Origin: Qipengyuania soli
GTDB taxonomy: Bacteria > Pseudomonadota > Alphaproteobacteria > Sphingomonadales > Sphingomonadaceae
Direction: 5' to 3'
Assembly: GCF_015529805.1 (NCBI RefSeq)
Contig: NZ_CP064654.1
Location: 1,116,001-1,180,000 of the forward strand
Length of the DNA: 64,000 nt
Each line of letters opens with the position of its first letter. The stretch's first letter is position 1. A program made the position numbers and the translations under genes. The notes beneath the pieces are model-generated. The model saw only the letters and a list, made by a program, of their open reading frames with translations. It made no database searches and had not been told where the DNA came from. Of this stretch, positions 63,078 to 64,000 are shown piece after piece.

Positions 63078-64000
63078 ATGCTCCAGTTCTTCCGCAACAT
63101 GTTCAAGACCAAGCTGGGCCTCGCGCTCGCATTGGTTTTCCTTGGCCTCATCGCATTGGCCTTTGCCAGTGCCGACGTGTCCAGCACCGGGACCTTCGGT
63201 GGTGTGGCTGGCGGCGACCGGGTGGCGGTTGTCGGGGACCAGAAGATCGGCACCAGTGATCTAATCCGCGCTGCGAACAATGGTCTCGACCGGGTGCGCC
63301 AGGATCGCCCGACGATCACGATGCAGACCTTCGTCGCCGAGAAAGGTCTCGAACAGGTCCTGGATGCGCTCATCGACCGGTTTTCGCTCAAAGGCTTTGC
63401 CGAGAAATACGGAATCAGGGCCGGCGCGAACCTGGTGAACAGCGAAATCCGGACGATTCCGGCGTTCCGCGGTCCCGACGGAAATTTCAGCGAGACTGCC
63501 TATCGCCAGGTTCTCGCACAACAGCGCATTACAGACGCGCAGGCGCGTGACGACCTTGGTACTTCGCTTCTCTCGCAACAAGTGTTCATGCCGGCATCGT
63601 TCGGCGCGACGGTCCCGCAAAAGCTGGCCTATCGCTATGCCCAGCTATTCAAGGAGCGCCGCCAAGGGACGATCGCCCTGCTTCCTTCGGCTGCTTATGC
63701 GCCGAAGGGTCCCGTATCGGACAGCACGCTCAAAGCATTCTATGATTCGAACCGAGCGCTCTTCGTGCGCCCAGAGCGGCGCGTTATCCGTTTCGCCACT
63801 TTCGATGCCGCTGCGCTTGGAGATCGGGTCAATCCCACCGACGCGGAAATTGCGGCCCGCTACGAGCGCGACAAGGCGCAGTACGCTGCCAGCGAAACAC
63901 GCAATTTCACCCAGATCATCGTTCCGACAGAAGCAGCGGCAAAGTCGATCCGCCAGCGTGTTGAAGGGGGCGCATCGCTTGAAGCGGTAGCGCGTGAGGC
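63078..64000 (+). CDS. ppiD: PpiD-like periplasmic folding factor (SurA_N/parvulin), 3' end missing
   Basis: The frame opens at the ATG at 63078 and runs off the window, giving 307 residues. One N-terminal membrane helix (K-L-G-L-A-L-A-L-V-F-L-G-L-I-A-L-A-F) anchors it in the inner membrane. A SurA_N-like chaperone domain follows (V-A-V-V-G-D-Q-K-I-G-T-S-D-L-I, I-D-R-F-S-L-K-G-F-A), and N-F-T-Q-I-I-V-P begins the parvulin region. PpiD helps newly exported proteins at the Sec channel. The remaining domains lie outside the window. Confidence 0.9.
   Translation, partial: MLQFFRNMFKTKLGLALALVFLGLIALAFASADVSSTGTFGGVAGGDRVAVVGDQKIGTSDLIRAANNGLDRVRQDRPTITMQTFVAEKGLEQVLDALIDRFSLKGFAEKYGIRAGANLVNSEIRTIPAFRGPDGNFSETAYRQVLAQQRITDAQARDDLGTSLLSQQVFMPASFGATVPQKLAYRYAQLFKERRQGTIALLPSAAYAPKGPVSDSTLKAFYDSNRALFVRPERRVIRFATFDAAALGDRVNPTDAEIAARYERDKAQYAASETRNFTQIIVPTEAAAKSIRQRVEGGASLEAVARE

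Overview
The window is an ordinary chromosomal stretch of a GC-rich alphaproteobacterium, most likely a sphingomonad of the Erythrobacteraceae (Erythrobacter/Qipengyuania/Altererythrobacter type). The reasons are the order dusB-ntrB-ntrC-ntrY-ntrX-hfq-hflX, a pyruvate dehydrogenase E1 beta with its own lipoyl domain, a fused IspDF, an Hfq made of two Sm domains in one chain, an alanine at the GyrA quinolone position, and a subfamily-I haloalkane dehalogenase. Genes are tightly packed, with many 4-nt start/stop overlaps and many TTG or GTG starts. I see no insertion sequence, prophage, integron or CRISPR array.

Layout. 0-8 kb: tail of a secreted protein, RNase R, an XRE regulator divergent from a small membrane protein, a UspA protein, then the E2 (pdhC) and E3 (lpdA) genes of pyruvate dehydrogenase. 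8-11.5 kb: a Kef-type antiporter, then a class IV aminotransferase translationally coupled to a sulfotransferase-like protein. 11.7 kb: tRNA-Ser(UGA). 11.9-20.8 kb: a run of peptidoglycan genes (MltB-like, RlpA-like with SPOR, DacA-like) continuing into tmk, holB, metG, tatD, an MBL hydrolase, a 55-aa membrane protein and mazG. 20.8-30 kb (minus strand): the nitrogen-regulation operon with tandem Hfq. 30-34.6 kb: ispDF, pncC, a COQ10/RatA-like gene, lipA, carbonic anhydrase and a NYN-LOTUS protein. 34.7-43.2 kb: a secreted repeat protein, gyrA, a TauD-type dioxygenase, a YhhN protein, trmFO, an EF-hand protein and a reduced phytoene-synthase-like protein.

43.3-48.2 kb holds two divergent triads of Flp/Tad pilus-associated genes, each ordered tadG-like, tadE-like, tadE-like, arranged as mirror images around a 335-bp control region. 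48.2-51.1 kb: pdhB, pdhA and ftsB. 51.2-54.2 kb: a carboxymuconolactone-decarboxylase-type protein and two VOC proteins around hppD (tyrosine catabolism). 54.2-57.3 kb: MscS channel, haloalkane dehalogenase and MFS transporter, then tRNA-Arg(CCU). 57.4-64 kb: DUF1178, nitrilase-type amidase, glutaredoxin, a small heat-shock protein behind a sigma-32-like promoter, pyrG, secG, tpiA, and the start of a PpiD-like chaperone cut by the window edge.

The items most worth a second look are the asymmetric double Hfq and the hairpin over its ribosome-binding site; an NtrX without the sigma-54 contact loop; the mirrored Tad triads with VWA-less TadG proteins; an RlpA homologue that has lost its catalytic residues; the haloalkane dehalogenase with a complete active site; three convergent gene pairs that share one CTAG as both stop codons; and several perfect palindromes in short intergenic regions. 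All functional statements come from reading motifs by eye; no database search was run.
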